The translations under genes were made by a program, and so were the position numbers. This document shows, one piece after another, positions 54,102 through 63,316 of a stretch of 64,000 nucleotides of DNA. The DNA comes from Pacificimonas flava. Lineage in GTDB: Bacteria; Pseudomonadota; Alphaproteobacteria; Sphingomonadales; Sphingomonadaceae. The notes below the pieces were generated by a model, which was not told the DNA's origin, did no database searches, and saw only the letters and a list, made by a program, of their open reading frames with translations. Positions within the stretch are counted from its first letter, which is position 1, and every line of letters starts with the position of its first letter. The DNA lies in assembly GCF_000342165.1 (NCBI RefSeq), contig NZ_AMRV01000012.1, forward strand, positions 1 through 64,000. Direction: 5' to 3'.

Positions 54102-55008
54102 CGCCGACGTTTGGGTTAACGCGAATCTCATCCTCTGTTGGCATGGCGATCGCGTGCTCAAGAGATTCCTTCCTTCCGACCTTATTCCGACCCTCCGCGA
54201 AAATGCCATCGGACTAGCGGTCTTCGTGTTATGCGCGGCACTGTTTCTGGTGTTAGCTGGCATGGGCCTTCGCTTGGCCGAGAACAACTTCAGCTGGATG
54301 GTCCGGTCTCCATGGGTCCTCAGCGTAGAAAATGTTGACCAGGCATATAAGCCCGGCGACCGCTATGACTTGTCCAAGGACGGCGTCGTAATACCACCTG
54401 CGCGTGAAGATCGGTTGCTGCAGAGCGAAGGCGAAAATAGCCTCGAACGTGCCAATCAACATGGCCGCGATTGCTACGAAGTAGGGTATACTATCGAGGA
54501 ATCCGATCTCTGTGCGCAATGGTCCAACGCGGCGGCGGTCCGCTTCGGCAACATGATCGCTGCCGAGACCTATCGATTGAATGCCCTCGTAGGATTCCTG
54601 ACTGCCTTCGGCGTATTTCTCGGGTCCGTTGGGGTCGTATTCGCTGGCACGGCTAGCCTGTCCGCTGGACGTGCTGTGAGAATGATGGCCTATGGTTTCA
54701 TGCCGGGTCTCAGTTTCTCTGCGAGCGTCAAGAATGCCGGCTGGACCACCATCACCGTTCGCAATGTGGGAACTGGGCCTGCCAGCAACATCCGAGTGAA
54801 AGTTGACGGGAGGCGAGCCCGGCTTGTCCAGAACAGGCTCGGGCCTGGAGCCCACACCACCTTCCTGCATAAGGTCAGTGGGGACACGATCGAGATTGAA
54901 GGCTCCTGCTTGGATCTCGCTAAAGAAAGGCAGCCCGCTAGCGCCAACCTGGTTCGCCGTGGTGGTGATTGGATCTTGGATGAAGAACAACCAAGCCAGA
55001 GCGATTAG
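54076..55008 (+). CDS. Hypothetical membrane protein downstream of the transposase
   Basis: A 310-residue protein. The ATG at 54076 overlaps the transposase by 26 bases; GTG at 54154 is an alternative. Two membrane segments (AIGLAVFVLCAALFLVLAGM and TAFGVFLGSVGVVFAG) flank a soluble loop of about 100 residues, and the C-terminal part is a beta-rich domain (NAGWTTITVRNVGTGPASNI). The pattern resembles unnamed membrane proteins with a C-terminal beta domain in other proteobacteria. A frame on the other strand (54253-55020) is its shadow. Role in defence or transposition unknown. Confidence 0.6.
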   Translation: MDYLPSSHSADVWVNANLILCWHGDRVLKRFLPSDLIPTLRENAIGLAVFVLCAALFLVLAGMGLRLAENNFSWMVRSPWVLSVENVDQAYKPGDRYDLSKDGVVIPPAREDRLLQSEGENSLERANQHGRDCYEVGYTIEESDLCAQWSNAAAVRFGNMIAAETYRLNALVGFLTAFGVFLGSVGVVFAGTASLSAGRAVRMMAYGFMPGLSFSASVKNAGWTTITVRNVGTGPASNIRVKVDGRRARLVQNRLGPGAHTTFLHKVSGDTIEIEGSCLDLAKERQPASANLVRRGGDWILDEEQPSQSD

Positions 55009-55131
55009 AAATTTTCCCATATTCCGTCTCCTTTGAAGACGGCAACACGGGCCGGGCTGTAGGCTCGCGGTTGTCGCGTGCCGTCAAAAATCGGGTAAGT
55101 TTCGCTAAGGGACGATGGCAGATGTCCGAAA

Positions 55132-55165
55132 TTTTCTAGGGGTAGGCTCGCCTACCCCTAGAAAA
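55132..55165. repeat. Perfect 16-bp palindrome near the right end
   Basis: TTTTCTAGGGGTAGGC (55132-55147) and GCCTACCCCTAGAAAA (55150-55165) form a perfect 16-bp stem with a two-base loop, 25 bases inside the right terminal repeat. T precedes and A follows the stem, the reverse of an intrinsic terminator, so it may be a protein-binding or cruciform site or an insulator. Confidence 0.7.
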
Positions 55166-55190
55166 CCCCTCCTCATGGGAAGGACCACTT

Positions 55191-55217
55191 ATTGGTCCCC
55201 TCTGCGCTAAAATGCTG
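55191..55217. repeat. Right terminal inverted repeat (27 bp)
   Basis: Ends GCGCTAAAATGCTG and is a perfect inverted match to 40720-40746. Confidence 0.95.
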
Positions 55218-55225
55218 GATCTTGT
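55218..55225. repeat. Target-site duplication, right copy (GATCTTGT)
   Basis: Matches 40712-40719 exactly and abuts the right terminal repeat. Confidence 0.92.
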
Positions 55226-57465
55226 TCTCGTGCGTGAGCGCATGGAAGCCAGCGAGACGCGGCTCTGCATCGATCGCCCAGGGCGCGAACCATTTTGCGT
55301 AAGCGGCTTCGAACAGGGGCACCGCCTCGCCTTGGGGAAGACCGTTACACACCCGTGCGGCCATGGGGGAGAGGCCCAGTGCCGTTGCTTGGTCTCTCGC
55401 ACCGTTCCACTGGCACAGCGCGTTCAACTGCACGCCGTGAGCCTCGATCTCGTCGCACAATTGCGAGATAAGCTGGAACTGGCCCGGCAGCACGTTGGCG
55501 GCGCTTGCTTCAAGGAACGCCTCTTGCGCCTCCTGAAAACCATCCACCGAGTCGGACAGCGCCTGTGACGCTACCCCTACCGGGCCATCATGCGCCGCCA
55601 TCTCGTTTGCATCCACGACTGCAGTGCGGAGAATACCGACCAGGCTATCGAACTCTTCCGGATCACGCGCCTGCGATCGGGCGACGGTGCGGATGCGTTC
55701 TCCTGCTTCGGCTAGCCGTTCCAGTCGGTCCGGATCGGTATCGAGACCCTTGGACGCGGGAACGCCCTCAATCGCTTCATCAAGCTCGCGCACTCGCGCG
55801 TGCAGCGGTGCCATCTCGGCAAAAATCGGCAGGTCGATAGATGGATCGATTTCACCTGCGGCGCGTCCCAGCTCAGCCATGCGCTGCTTGCAGCCACGCA
55901 TCGCAAAGAAGCGAAGCAGGACGAACTTCTCCTGCGCCTCTTCCCATTCTCTGGCTAGCGCCCCCGCCACATTCTCGATTTCTGCCGGCGAGGAGTACTC
56001 AGTTGAGAGCTGGGCGCGGCGGGCGCGCCATTCGCGAACGGCGGCGGCCTGTTGGCGCAGTGCCGAGATGATTTCGGTCTGCCCGGGCCGGAAGGCAAAG
56101 GCGAGGTCGAGGCCAGCAGTCTCACAGATGGCCCGACATAGCGTGAGAACCCTGTTCGCATCTGCCGGACCGTGCACATCTGCACCTAATCCGCTTGCCC
56201 GCGCGGCAGTTTTTGCCGCCCGCTCCAGCTTCTCCGATGCGTCCCGCAAATTGCGCGTCGCCGCCAGCAGGCGCGATTGCCATGCGTTCGACCAGTTGCT
56301 CGCCTCGACATGGGTCATCAGCAGGTCGGGCAGCGTGCGGAGACCGGCAAAGGTCAACTCGAGGCTGCGGACTACCTCGCGCATGGCCTTCATCTCTGCA
56401 TCGCTGTGCTCGGTGCGTTCGGGCCAGGTGAAGTCCGGCAATGCACCGTCGTCGTCGCGCACAACCCGCCAGACCGCATCGTGCACGGTTAGCCCGCAGG
56501 GATGGCGATGATGAAGCGCCGCGGCGAAGCCGTTCAGCTCGTCGCGCAGAGCCTTCAATTCGCTCGTCTTGTCGATCCACTCCTGCTGCGAGAGCGCTCC
56601 TCGTGCATTCCAGGCCCGTTCCAACTGGCGCAGGACTTCGATCTTCGCGCTTTTGTGGGAGTGCAGTTCGAGGCAGAAATCACCCAACCCGGTTTGCTCC
56701 AGCCGCCGGTAGACCACATCGAGAGCGGCGCGCTTTTCCGATACAAACAGCACGCGGCGACCCAATGCGAGGTTCTGCGCGATCATGTTGGCGATGGTCT
56801 GCGACTTGCCGGTGCCAGGAGGGCCATCCAGCACGAAGTCGTGCCCCTGTCCTGACGCGACAATCGCTGCAAGCTGCGAACTGTCGGATGGCAATGGCGC
56901 GTACAGGTCTACCGGATCGACATCCTGATCGAAGCTGCGAGGTTCGGGCAAAGGACCCTTACTTTCAAACGGTTCGGTGCCGCGTTCGATAAGGTGGCGA
57001 ACGACGCGGTTCTCTTTCAGCAACTCGCGCCGGTCGACGAGATCCTTCCACATGAGATATTTGGAAAAGGAGAAGATGCCCAGCGTCACCTGCTCGCGCA
57101 CTTCGAAGCCGGGTGAATTGGTGATAGCGCGCCTGATTTGCGTCCATATGCCAGCCACGTCGGTGCCACTCTCGTCCTTGGGCAGTTCCCCGTCGAGTCC
57201 ACCGATGATTAGCCCGAAGTCTTGCTTGAGCAGTTCCAGCAGCGTCATGTTGAAGCGTGGCTCGTCCTCGTGCGCGACCAGCTTCATGCCCGATCGGGCG
57301 TTTCGCCGTTCGAGCCGCACTGGCTGCAAGATCAGCGGCGCGCGGTAACTGCGCTGGTCGGTTTCCTTCTTTTTCCATTCGAGAAACCCGAAAGCGAGGA
57401 AGAGCGTGTTCGAACCGCCTTCGTTGAGGTCGGCGCGCGCTTGGCGGTAGAGCTTGATTAGGCAT
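55218..57465 (-). pseudogene. DUF4011-type defence helicase, middle part (Walker A region)
   Basis: Central part of the interrupted helicase. After the frameshift near 57466 the frame reads KLYRQARADLNEGGSNTLFL and LAFGFLEWKKKETDQRSYRA, as in intact relatives, then RFNMTLLELLKQDFGLIIGG and the motor's Walker A FVLDGPPGTGKSQTIANMIA (about 56790-56850). A long helical insertion follows. The frame runs into the transposon and stops at 55173 after 15 element-encoded residues. On its own it lacks helicase motifs II-VI. Confidence 0.88.
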
Positions 57466-58909
57466 CGAGCTTTGCCTTGTCCAGCTCGACAAATACCTCG
57501 TTCTTCTCCAGCCCCGCGCGGGCGTGCTCTTCTTTCAGATCGGTATGGCTGCGGTCGCGGTGCAACTCCACATCCCGCCCGCCAACGCCCAGGTCAGGCA
57601 GCGGTTGCACACTGACCTTCTTGCCTTCGGCGAGAAGGTCTTCGAGCCGCGCCGGATCAGGGCAAACAAGATTGAGATTACCGGCCCGGGGCAGGTTGAG
57701 TAGGCGATTGCGGGCCGTCAGGTCCAACAGCTTGCGCTGCCATTCCTTAATGCGGTCCGCCGCCTGGTACTCGCCTTCCTCGCTCTCGACGCTTTCAATG
57801 GATCCCTGGTAGAGGTCCGGGGCTTGCTCCACAGCGACGATCGAGACGCCTTCGTCTTGCACCTCCCCCGGTGCCGAAGTGGTGGCAAGTGGCAAAATCC
57901 TCCGCATTCGCGCGCGGCGCACATCGATGGCAAAGAATGTGTCGTCCGGTTCGATCGCGTCAATCTGACGTTTGGATTCCGTACAAGCCTGTGAGAAGCG
58001 CGCGCGGTTGGCACCAGTGACCATCGTCGTTTCGAACAGGACGATATTGCCAAGGTCGAGCCGGTTGCGAACCGCGCCGACCTCTTCCGTTACGAGTTCG
58101 GAGAACTGATCCCGCTCGATCCATGCGCCGGCAAAGGCATGGCCGTGCGTCAGGACGACCAGCGGATGAAGTCCGGCCTGCTCGATGACGGCGGCGAACA
58201 GCACAGCTGTATCCAAACAGGTGGCGACCCGTCCCGAGTAGATCGCGTCGGGCGTCCTGATCTTCTGCCCCCGAGTCTCGAAACTCGCTGGCGGAAGTGC
58301 GTAGGTCAGTTGGAGGCCACTAAGTGCCGACCAGATCGCAGAGACGATCTCGTAGACCCGTGCCTTGTCGCCGCTCTCGTAACCGTCGATCTGGTCAGGG
58401 CGTCCTGCTGCAGCCAGTGCCTTCGAGGCAGCGCGCAAAACCTTTTCAACGGCCGGATCGTTGGGCGTCACGAAGGCTGGCAGCAGTTCGGGCATGGCGT
58501 CCGCGCCGCCCCAGTCGTCAACTGCGAGGAGCGTGATTGGTGTCGTGCTTATTGCGACGGGATTGCCATCGCCATCACGGAGTTCCAGCGTGACCGTCCC
58601 CCGCTCAGCTTCCGGCAGGTCGCGAGCGAACCCGGCGGCAATCGCCACGTCTCGATCGAGCAGATGCAGGCTTTCACCTGCCCCGAGGTGTTCGATGCGC
58701 CAGCTTCGTTCGCGCAGGAACGCAGGATCGGCCGACAGATTGAGGGACAGGTCGGTCAAATCCTTGTCGCTGTCATTGACAATCGTGATTTCACGCAAGG
58801 GCGGGACTGAGTTCTGCTGCGAGACGTATCCGATCTTGTCGCAGGCAACGACTTCAAGCCGGATCGGCGTTTCTAGAACCCCTTCGTGACCAACGGTTCC
58901 CCTGTCCAT
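57458..58909 (-). pseudogene. DUF4011-type defence helicase, 5' part
   Basis: N-terminal 483 residues of the same helicase. It has an N-terminal beta-rich part (REITIVNDSDKDLTDLSLNL), a transglutaminase-like stretch (GRVATCLDTAVLFAAVIEQA, LTHGHAFAGAWI) and the DUF4011 core WQRKLLDLTARNRLLNLPRA. It ends prematurely at VELDKAKLDA-stop: one base is missing near 57466, where GCCTAATCAAG would be expected to read GCC-nTA-ATC-AAG. With one base added and the transposon removed, the whole gene is 5,916 bases (1,971 residues). Start at 58909. Confidence 0.88.
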
Positions 58910-59375
58910 ACGCGCCCCTCGTCAATCTCCCCGCGTGGTAGAATGCACCAGATGGTCCCTAGATCAACAGGATAGTGTGTCGAACGGCCTCCGATTGCCG
59001 AGTCCGCCTGCTCGTCCTGAAGAACTCTGGAATTTGTTACGTATCGGTTTGTCGGACACGACCATCTCTGACTTTCAGACGCTCAAAGCAGACAGTCGGC
59101 TAACGGCCCCACAATTTGCCGCACGGCCAATCAAGCGCAAGGCATCAAATCACGTTCTGTAACGGTCACACAGAAACCTCCTGTTTCTGTCTTGCGCAGA
59201 TGTTATTGGGTGGGAACTGGAATTTGAAGCATTTATCTTGAGTAACGCGGGCAACGCTGTTCGTTTGACGCGTGCTGAAGGGCACAGATGCTACCGGCTT
59301 CCATCTGGGGGGCTAGATTCGCGGGCAGACGCTAATATCGGTGGAGCTGGAGATCGGCGGGTATGTACCGCTGTC
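58910..59375. other. Gap with a small hairpin, no convincing gene
   Basis: ACAGAAAC (59170-59177) and GTTTCTGT (59183-59190) form an 8-bp stem with a five-base loop. The helicase promoter should lie in the left part. No family fragments recognised. Confidence 0.35.
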
Positions 59376-60119
59376 TTAAGGATAGACGACGTGCCATCCA
59401 GCGACGTCGTTCAGGCTGACTTCGATTACCTTTTGCCCATCGTGCAGACATCGGTATGCTGAAGGCAGTTCGACACCGGCAGCGTTCGAAGCTTGAAATG
59501 TCCGCGTCACTTCGATCCTTCCAACCGTTGGTATCCTGCGAACGTTGAGGGACCAGGCAGGATCGAAGCTCTCGGGTAAGCGAAGTGACGAACGAACGAT
59601 CCGATCGCAGGCTGACGCAACCTCCGCCTCGTTTGCCCCCTCGATACGTGCGCTCTCCGGTGCGGCAACGGCTACGGCATCTTCGTCTTCGAGCTCCCAT
59701 TTAGCACGAGCCGCTCGGGCCTGCTCCTCATCGATGTAAAAGCGTTCGGCGTTCGTGCAGTCGACAAACCACACTATTCTATCGCTCGTGGCGCGATCAG
59801 ATACGTCTCCATAGTCTACGCGGTCACACCGAGGCGACTCCGCCGCTACAGCCAAGGCCCACCGGATCATTTCGTTTGATCGATCAAAGGCGGGACGCCC
59901 TATTCTGGCAATCAGCTGAGGGTATCCTTCGGGGTTTGCTGTCCAATCCCAAGAGGATCCGACTTTGATTTTCAACTCGTCGAGAGACCGGATCCCGGCG
60001 CGCTCCGCCACCGTTTCGATAACTGGCGAGTCCTCGTCACCTTGGGCAGGCAGGCCATCCGGATCACTGCTACAGGCCGCCATAAAAATCACGCTACACG
60101 ATAGTATCGTTTTCATCAT
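59376..60119 (-). CDS. Putative lipoprotein of unknown function
   Basis: A 247-residue protein starting MMKTILSCSVIFMAACSS, a short lipoprotein signal with lipobox MAAC. GGGGGGA lies directly upstream; ATG 60116 is equally possible. The mature part has an acidic patch (EEQARAARAKWELEDEDAVA) and four or more cysteines that could pair (SPRCDRVDYG, VDCTNAERF, SACDRIVRSS, YRCLHDG). No family recognised. Stands alone upstream of the helicase in the same direction. Confidence 0.6.
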   Translation of the reverse strand: MMKTILSCSVIFMAACSSDPDGLPAQGDEDSPVIETVAERAGIRSLDELKIKVGSSWDWTANPEGYPQLIARIGRPAFDRSNEMIRWALAVAAESPRCDRVDYGDVSDRATSDRIVWFVDCTNAERFYIDEEQARAARAKWELEDEDAVAVAAPESARIEGANEAEVASACDRIVRSSLRLPESFDPAWSLNVRRIPTVGRIEVTRTFQASNAAGVELPSAYRCLHDGQKVIEVSLNDVAGWHVVYP

Positions 60120-60517
60120 TCCCCCCAAGGTCGGATCGACGTCTGCATAATATTTGAAAGCGGAAGCCGAAAGTCTGCCTTCTGCGTCTTGCTCCTCAAA
60201 AGCCGGCGTTCCGGAATCGTTTAGAGTTTCGGACGCCGCGAGGCGTCGGAAAGTCGACGGTGCCCGAACCCGCGGGCCGTACGTGGTACGCTATGGGGAT
60301 TTCGACTTTGCGCTGATCCAGACGGTTGCTGACGGTGCCGATAAGCGGAAGGGTCTGATAGCAGCCCGTCCGATTTTGCGATGACAAAGCAGCCGTAGGA
60401 CGCCGGTACGTCCGATTTTGGTGATGCGACCACCGCTTTTGGGCAGGTAATATGCGGACGTCATCGCCGCCTGAAGCGTGGCTGCGGCGGTGTGGAACAG
60501 TGTCATGCCGAGCCGGG
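60120..60517. other. Gap, probably containing the distal end of the IS91-type element
   Basis: GACGCC-GCGA-GGCGTC (60232-60247) is a small hairpin followed by other short repeats, of the kind seen near the terminus of IS91-type elements. The exact element end was not resolved. A 76-codon plus-strand frame here has no supporting features. Confidence 0.3.
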
Positions 60518-61711
60518 TCACGGCGCAGGTTGCCCGGATGGAGCGGCTGCGCTCGGCGGACCGCGTGGCGGATGGCAGCGCTGGAAGGTCTCGATAACGA
60601 CCATGCGCCCGCCGCAGCACGGGCATGGCGGGTGCGGATCGGGCGGTTCGACGGACGCCTCGTGGACGGCAGGCGGTGCGACCGCGAGTAGTTGGCGGGC
60701 GCGTTCGAGACGGGCCTTACGGGTGCTGCTGGCGAGCAAGCCATAGTGGCGGATACGGTGAAACCCGCGCGGCAGGCAGTGCAGCAGGAAGCGGCGGATG
60801 AACTCGTAGGCGCTGAGCGTCATCACCTGCTGGCGGTCGGTGCCGGTGCGGCGGTAGTCCTTGTAGCGGAACGTGACCCCATGCTCGTCGAGCCGCAGAA
60901 GGCGACTGTTCGAGATGGCAACCCGGTGGGTGTAGCGCGAGAGATAGGCGAGCACGGCCTCGGGCCCGGCGAACGGCGGCTTGGCATAGACCACCCAGCG
61001 CTTCTTCCTCACCGGTGACAGATGGCGCAGCAACGCACGGCGATCGGCCAACTCCGCCAGCTTACCGAAGAAGGCGAGCTTGCCGGCATCGTGGAGCGCC
61101 AGCAGCCGGGTCAGGAACAGGCGGCGGAACAAAGCGCCCAGCACGCGCACCGGCAGGAGGAAGGCCGGGCGAGAGGATATCCATCGGTCCCCATCCGGCG
61201 CGATACCGCCGCCCGGCACGATCATGTGGATGTGCGGATGATGGGTCATGGCCGAGCCCCAGGTGTGGAGCACGGCGGTGATGCCGATGCGCGCACCCAG
61301 ATGCTTCGGGTCGGCAGCGATGGTCAGCATGGTCTGCGAGGCGGTCTTGAACAGCAGGTCATAGACCAGCGCCTTGTTGTGAAAGGCGATGGCGGCGATC
61401 TCGGCGGGGAGCGTGAACACGACGTGGAAATAGCCGACCGGCAGCAGGTCGGCCTCTCGCGCCGCGAGCCAGTTGCGTGCGGCCACACTCTGACACTTGG
61501 GGCAGTGGCGGTCGCGACAGCTGTTATAGGCGATCCGCCAATGGCCGCAGTCGGTGCAGGCCTCGACGTGACCGCCCAGCGCAGCAGTGCGGCAGTGCTC
61601 GATCGCCGACATGACCTTGAGCTGATGCAGGCTCAGCTGCCCGGCATGAGCGGTTCGATACGCTGGCCCGGCGGCACGGAAGACATGGGCGACCTCGAGC
61701 GAGGTGCTCAC
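60518..61711 (-). CDS. IS91-family rolling-circle transposase
   Basis: A 397-residue HUH transposase. N-terminal zinc-binding cysteines (C52, C55, C65, C70, C73 in CTDCGHWRIAYNSCRDRHCP), the HUH motif HPHIHMIVPGGG with H160 and H162, YLSRYTHRVAISNSRL, and the catalytic-tyrosine region SAYEFIRRFLLHCLPRGFHR. A C-terminal C-P-C-C-G-G follows. Intact by length. Confidence 0.9.
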   Translation of the reverse strand: MSTSLEVAHVFRAAGPAYRTAHAGQLSLHQLKVMSAIEHCRTAALGGHVEACTDCGHWRIAYNSCRDRHCPKCQSVAARNWLAAREADLLPVGYFHVVFTLPAEIAAIAFHNKALVYDLLFKTASQTMLTIAADPKHLGARIGITAVLHTWGSAMTHHPHIHMIVPGGGIAPDGDRWISSRPAFLLPVRVLGALFRRLFLTRLLALHDAGKLAFFGKLAELADRRALLRHLSPVRKKRWVVYAKPPFAGPEAVLAYLSRYTHRVAISNSRLLRLDEHGVTFRYKDYRRTGTDRQQVMTLSAYEFIRRFLLHCLPRGFHRIRHYGLLASSTRKARLERARQLLAVAPPAVHEASVEPPDPHPPCPCCGGRMVVIETFQRCHPPRGPPSAAAPSGQPAP

Positions 61712-61717
61712 CGGTTC

Positions 61718-62629
61718 TCAGCCGCTCGGTGCCTTCTTGTCCGGTCCGGCCAGCGCGAGCCGGTCGAGCGGGCTGACCACCGCCCGCATCGTCTTCGTCG
61801 CCACCTGCGTATAGAAGGCGGTCGTGTTGAGCTTGGCATGGCCGAGCAGCGCCTGGATGACGCGGATATCGACGCCGTCTTCGAGCAGGTGCGTTGCGAA
61901 GCTGTGCCGCAGGGTATGCGGTCCCACACGCTTGGTGATGTCTGCCACCTCCGCCGCCTGGACGACGACGCGGTGGAGCTGGCGGGTGCTGATCGGCAGC
62001 GTCGCGTTCTGACCCGGGAAGAGCCAGCCATCGGCGTGTAGCACGCCCTGCTGCCGCCCGGCGCGCCACCAGTCGCGCAGCAGCACGAGCAAGCCCTCGG
62101 GCAGCATGGCATTGCGATAGCGTCCGCCCTTGCCGCGTTCGATCCGGAGCAGCATGCGCTTGCTGTCGATGTCGCACACCTTGAGCGCCGAGACCTCACC
62201 GACGCGCAGTCCCGCGCCATAGGCGACCGACAGCGCGGCCTGGTGCTTGATACAGGTGGTGGCGTCGAGCAGTCGCTTCACTTCCGCCAGGGTCAGAACT
62301 ACCGGGATCTTGCGGGCGTGTGCGGTCCGGACCAGCCTGCGCGCGAGCTCGGGCCGGTCGATCGTGTGGGTGAAGAAGAACCGCAGCGCCGCCACGACGC
62401 TGTTCATGGTCGGCGCCGGAACGCCCGCTTCCCGCTGCTCGATCTGGAACCGCCGCACATCCTCGGCCGTGGCGGTATGCGGCGAGCGACCCAGCCAAGT
62501 CGCGAACCGCCCGACATCGCGCAAATAATTACGCTGCGTCTCCGGACTGAACCGGCGCATCGTCATATCCTCGATCAGCCGCTGGCGCAGTGGGCTGATC
62601 GGTTCGACCGGGACAAGATCGTTCATCAC
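61718..62629 (-). CDS. Tyrosine recombinase of the IS91-type element
   Basis: A 303-residue phage-integrase-family protein with an N-terminal SAM-like DNA-binding domain (RFSPETQRNYLRDVGRFATW) and the catalytic set R142, K167, H238, R241, H264 and Y273 (AGLRVGE, HTLRHSFATHLL, LLGHAKLNTTAFYTQV). Proteins like this are commonly encoded next to IS91-type transposases. Six bases separate the genes. Confidence 0.9.
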   Translation of the reverse strand: MMNDLVPVEPISPLRQRLIEDMTMRRFSPETQRNYLRDVGRFATWLGRSPHTATAEDVRRFQIEQREAGVPAPTMNSVVAALRFFFTHTIDRPELARRLVRTAHARKIPVVLTLAEVKRLLDATTCIKHQAALSVAYGAGLRVGEVSALKVCDIDSKRMLLRIERGKGGRYRNAMLPEGLLVLLRDWWRAGRQQGVLHADGWLFPGQNATLPISTRQLHRVVVQAAEVADITKRVGPHTLRHSFATHLLEDGVDIRVIQALLGHAKLNTTAFYTQVATKTMRAVVSPLDRLALAGPDKKAPSG

Positions 62630-62843
62630 TCGACTCCTCAGGTTGAAGGAGCCGAAATCGTCTGCCTTGTGCGCCCTAAGCGCTACGCTCGATGCTCTGC
62701 ATCATCCCCGCCGCCAGCATCCCTCCCGCGAAGCGGGTTCGTGCCCCGGGCATTTTCCGAACGGCGATGTGATGACCACGTCGCGGGCGCAGATCGATGT
62801 CCGCTTCGCCGAGTATGGTCAAGAAAATCGGACAGTCCGGAAT

Positions 62844-63300
62844 CGGCCCATATCTGCCCAACCAAATTCACAATTCGCTCGTTGACACTTCATCATGTTC
62901 CGCACAGTTTTCGCTTTTTGGCAATTGTACGAGGCTTATGGCCCCCACCGCAGACCCTGCCGAAATTTTTGACGGAAGCGACGTTTGTGCGGATCGCCTC
63001 GCCGCCACGTTGCGCATTACGAAAAGCGAGCTTGCCGCGGTCGCCGGGCTGAGCAGCGATGCCATATCCAGCAGTTCACAGCACGGTAGCATTTTGGCCC
63101 AGGCTCGGCTGCGCGAGATGCACAAAATCATCGTCTGCGTGACTCCATGGGCGGGGAGCGAGCTCGCTGCCTATGCGTGGTATTGCTCGCAGCCTTTGCC
63201 TTCGCTCGGTAATGTGACTGCGGCGAAGATGGTCCGTGAGGGGAAAGCGGAAGTGGTGTGCGACTATCTGGAAAGGATTTCCTTGGGCGGGTTCGCTTGA
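62844..63300 (+). repeat. 457-bp diverged inverted repeat, copy B
   Basis: Matches 19286-19742 in the opposite orientation over the same length (DUF2384 gene plus upstream region). The match begins at GGCCCATATCTGCCCAACC and ends at the gene's stop codon. Confidence 0.75.
62938..63300 (+). CDS. DUF2384 (Xre/MbcA/ParS-type) antitoxin-like protein, copy B
   Basis: A 120-residue protein, start MAPTADPAEIFDGSDVC at 62938. HTH-like LAATLRITKSELAAVAGLSS and the DUF2384 part YAWYCSQPLPSLGNVTAAKM, ending VCDYLERISLGGFA. TTGACA at 62882-62887 could be a -35 box. No RES toxin gene is adjacent: IS91-type genes lie on one side and IS66 on the other. See copy A at 19286-19648. Confidence 0.75.
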   Translation: MAPTADPAEIFDGSDVCADRLAATLRITKSELAAVAGLSSDAISSSSQHGSILAQARLREMHKIIVCVTPWAGSELAAYAWYCSQPLPSLGNVTAAKMVREGKAEVVCDYLERISLGGFA

Positions 63301-63316
63301 ACTGTAAGCGGTGTGC

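Larger units (their letters stand above)
40720..55217. mobile_element. IS1595-type transposon carrying a BREX type-3-like island
   Basis: A 14,498-bp element defined by perfect 27-bp terminal inverted repeats (40720-40746 and 55191-55217) and an 8-bp target duplication. Inside are an IS1595-family transposase near the right end, a BREX-like operon transcribed leftward (DUF6471, brxF, brxC, pglX, pglZ, brxA), and unknown genes at both ends. It interrupts the reading frame of a helicase of the DUF4011-Vsr type. Removing the element and one target copy restores that frame, so the boundaries are exact. Passenger-gene elements of the IS1595 family are known; I infer the whole 14.5 kb moved as one unit. 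Confidence 0.92.
60518..62629 (-). mobile_element. IS91-type element (transposase plus tyrosine recombinase)
   Basis: Coding part of an IS91-type rolling-circle element with its usual accessory tyrosine recombinase gene upstream of the transposase. Both genes look intact. Such elements lack inverted repeats and target duplications, and I could not place the ends. Confidence 0.75.

Noticed and set aside
54253-55020. 255-codon minus-strand frame opposite the 310-residue membrane protein
   Set aside because: The plus-strand frame has membrane segments and a beta domain with protein-like order; the minus frame looks like its shadow.
55132-55165. Intrinsic terminator at the transposon's right end
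   Set aside because: T precedes and A follows the stem on both strands; there is no U-tract after the hairpin.
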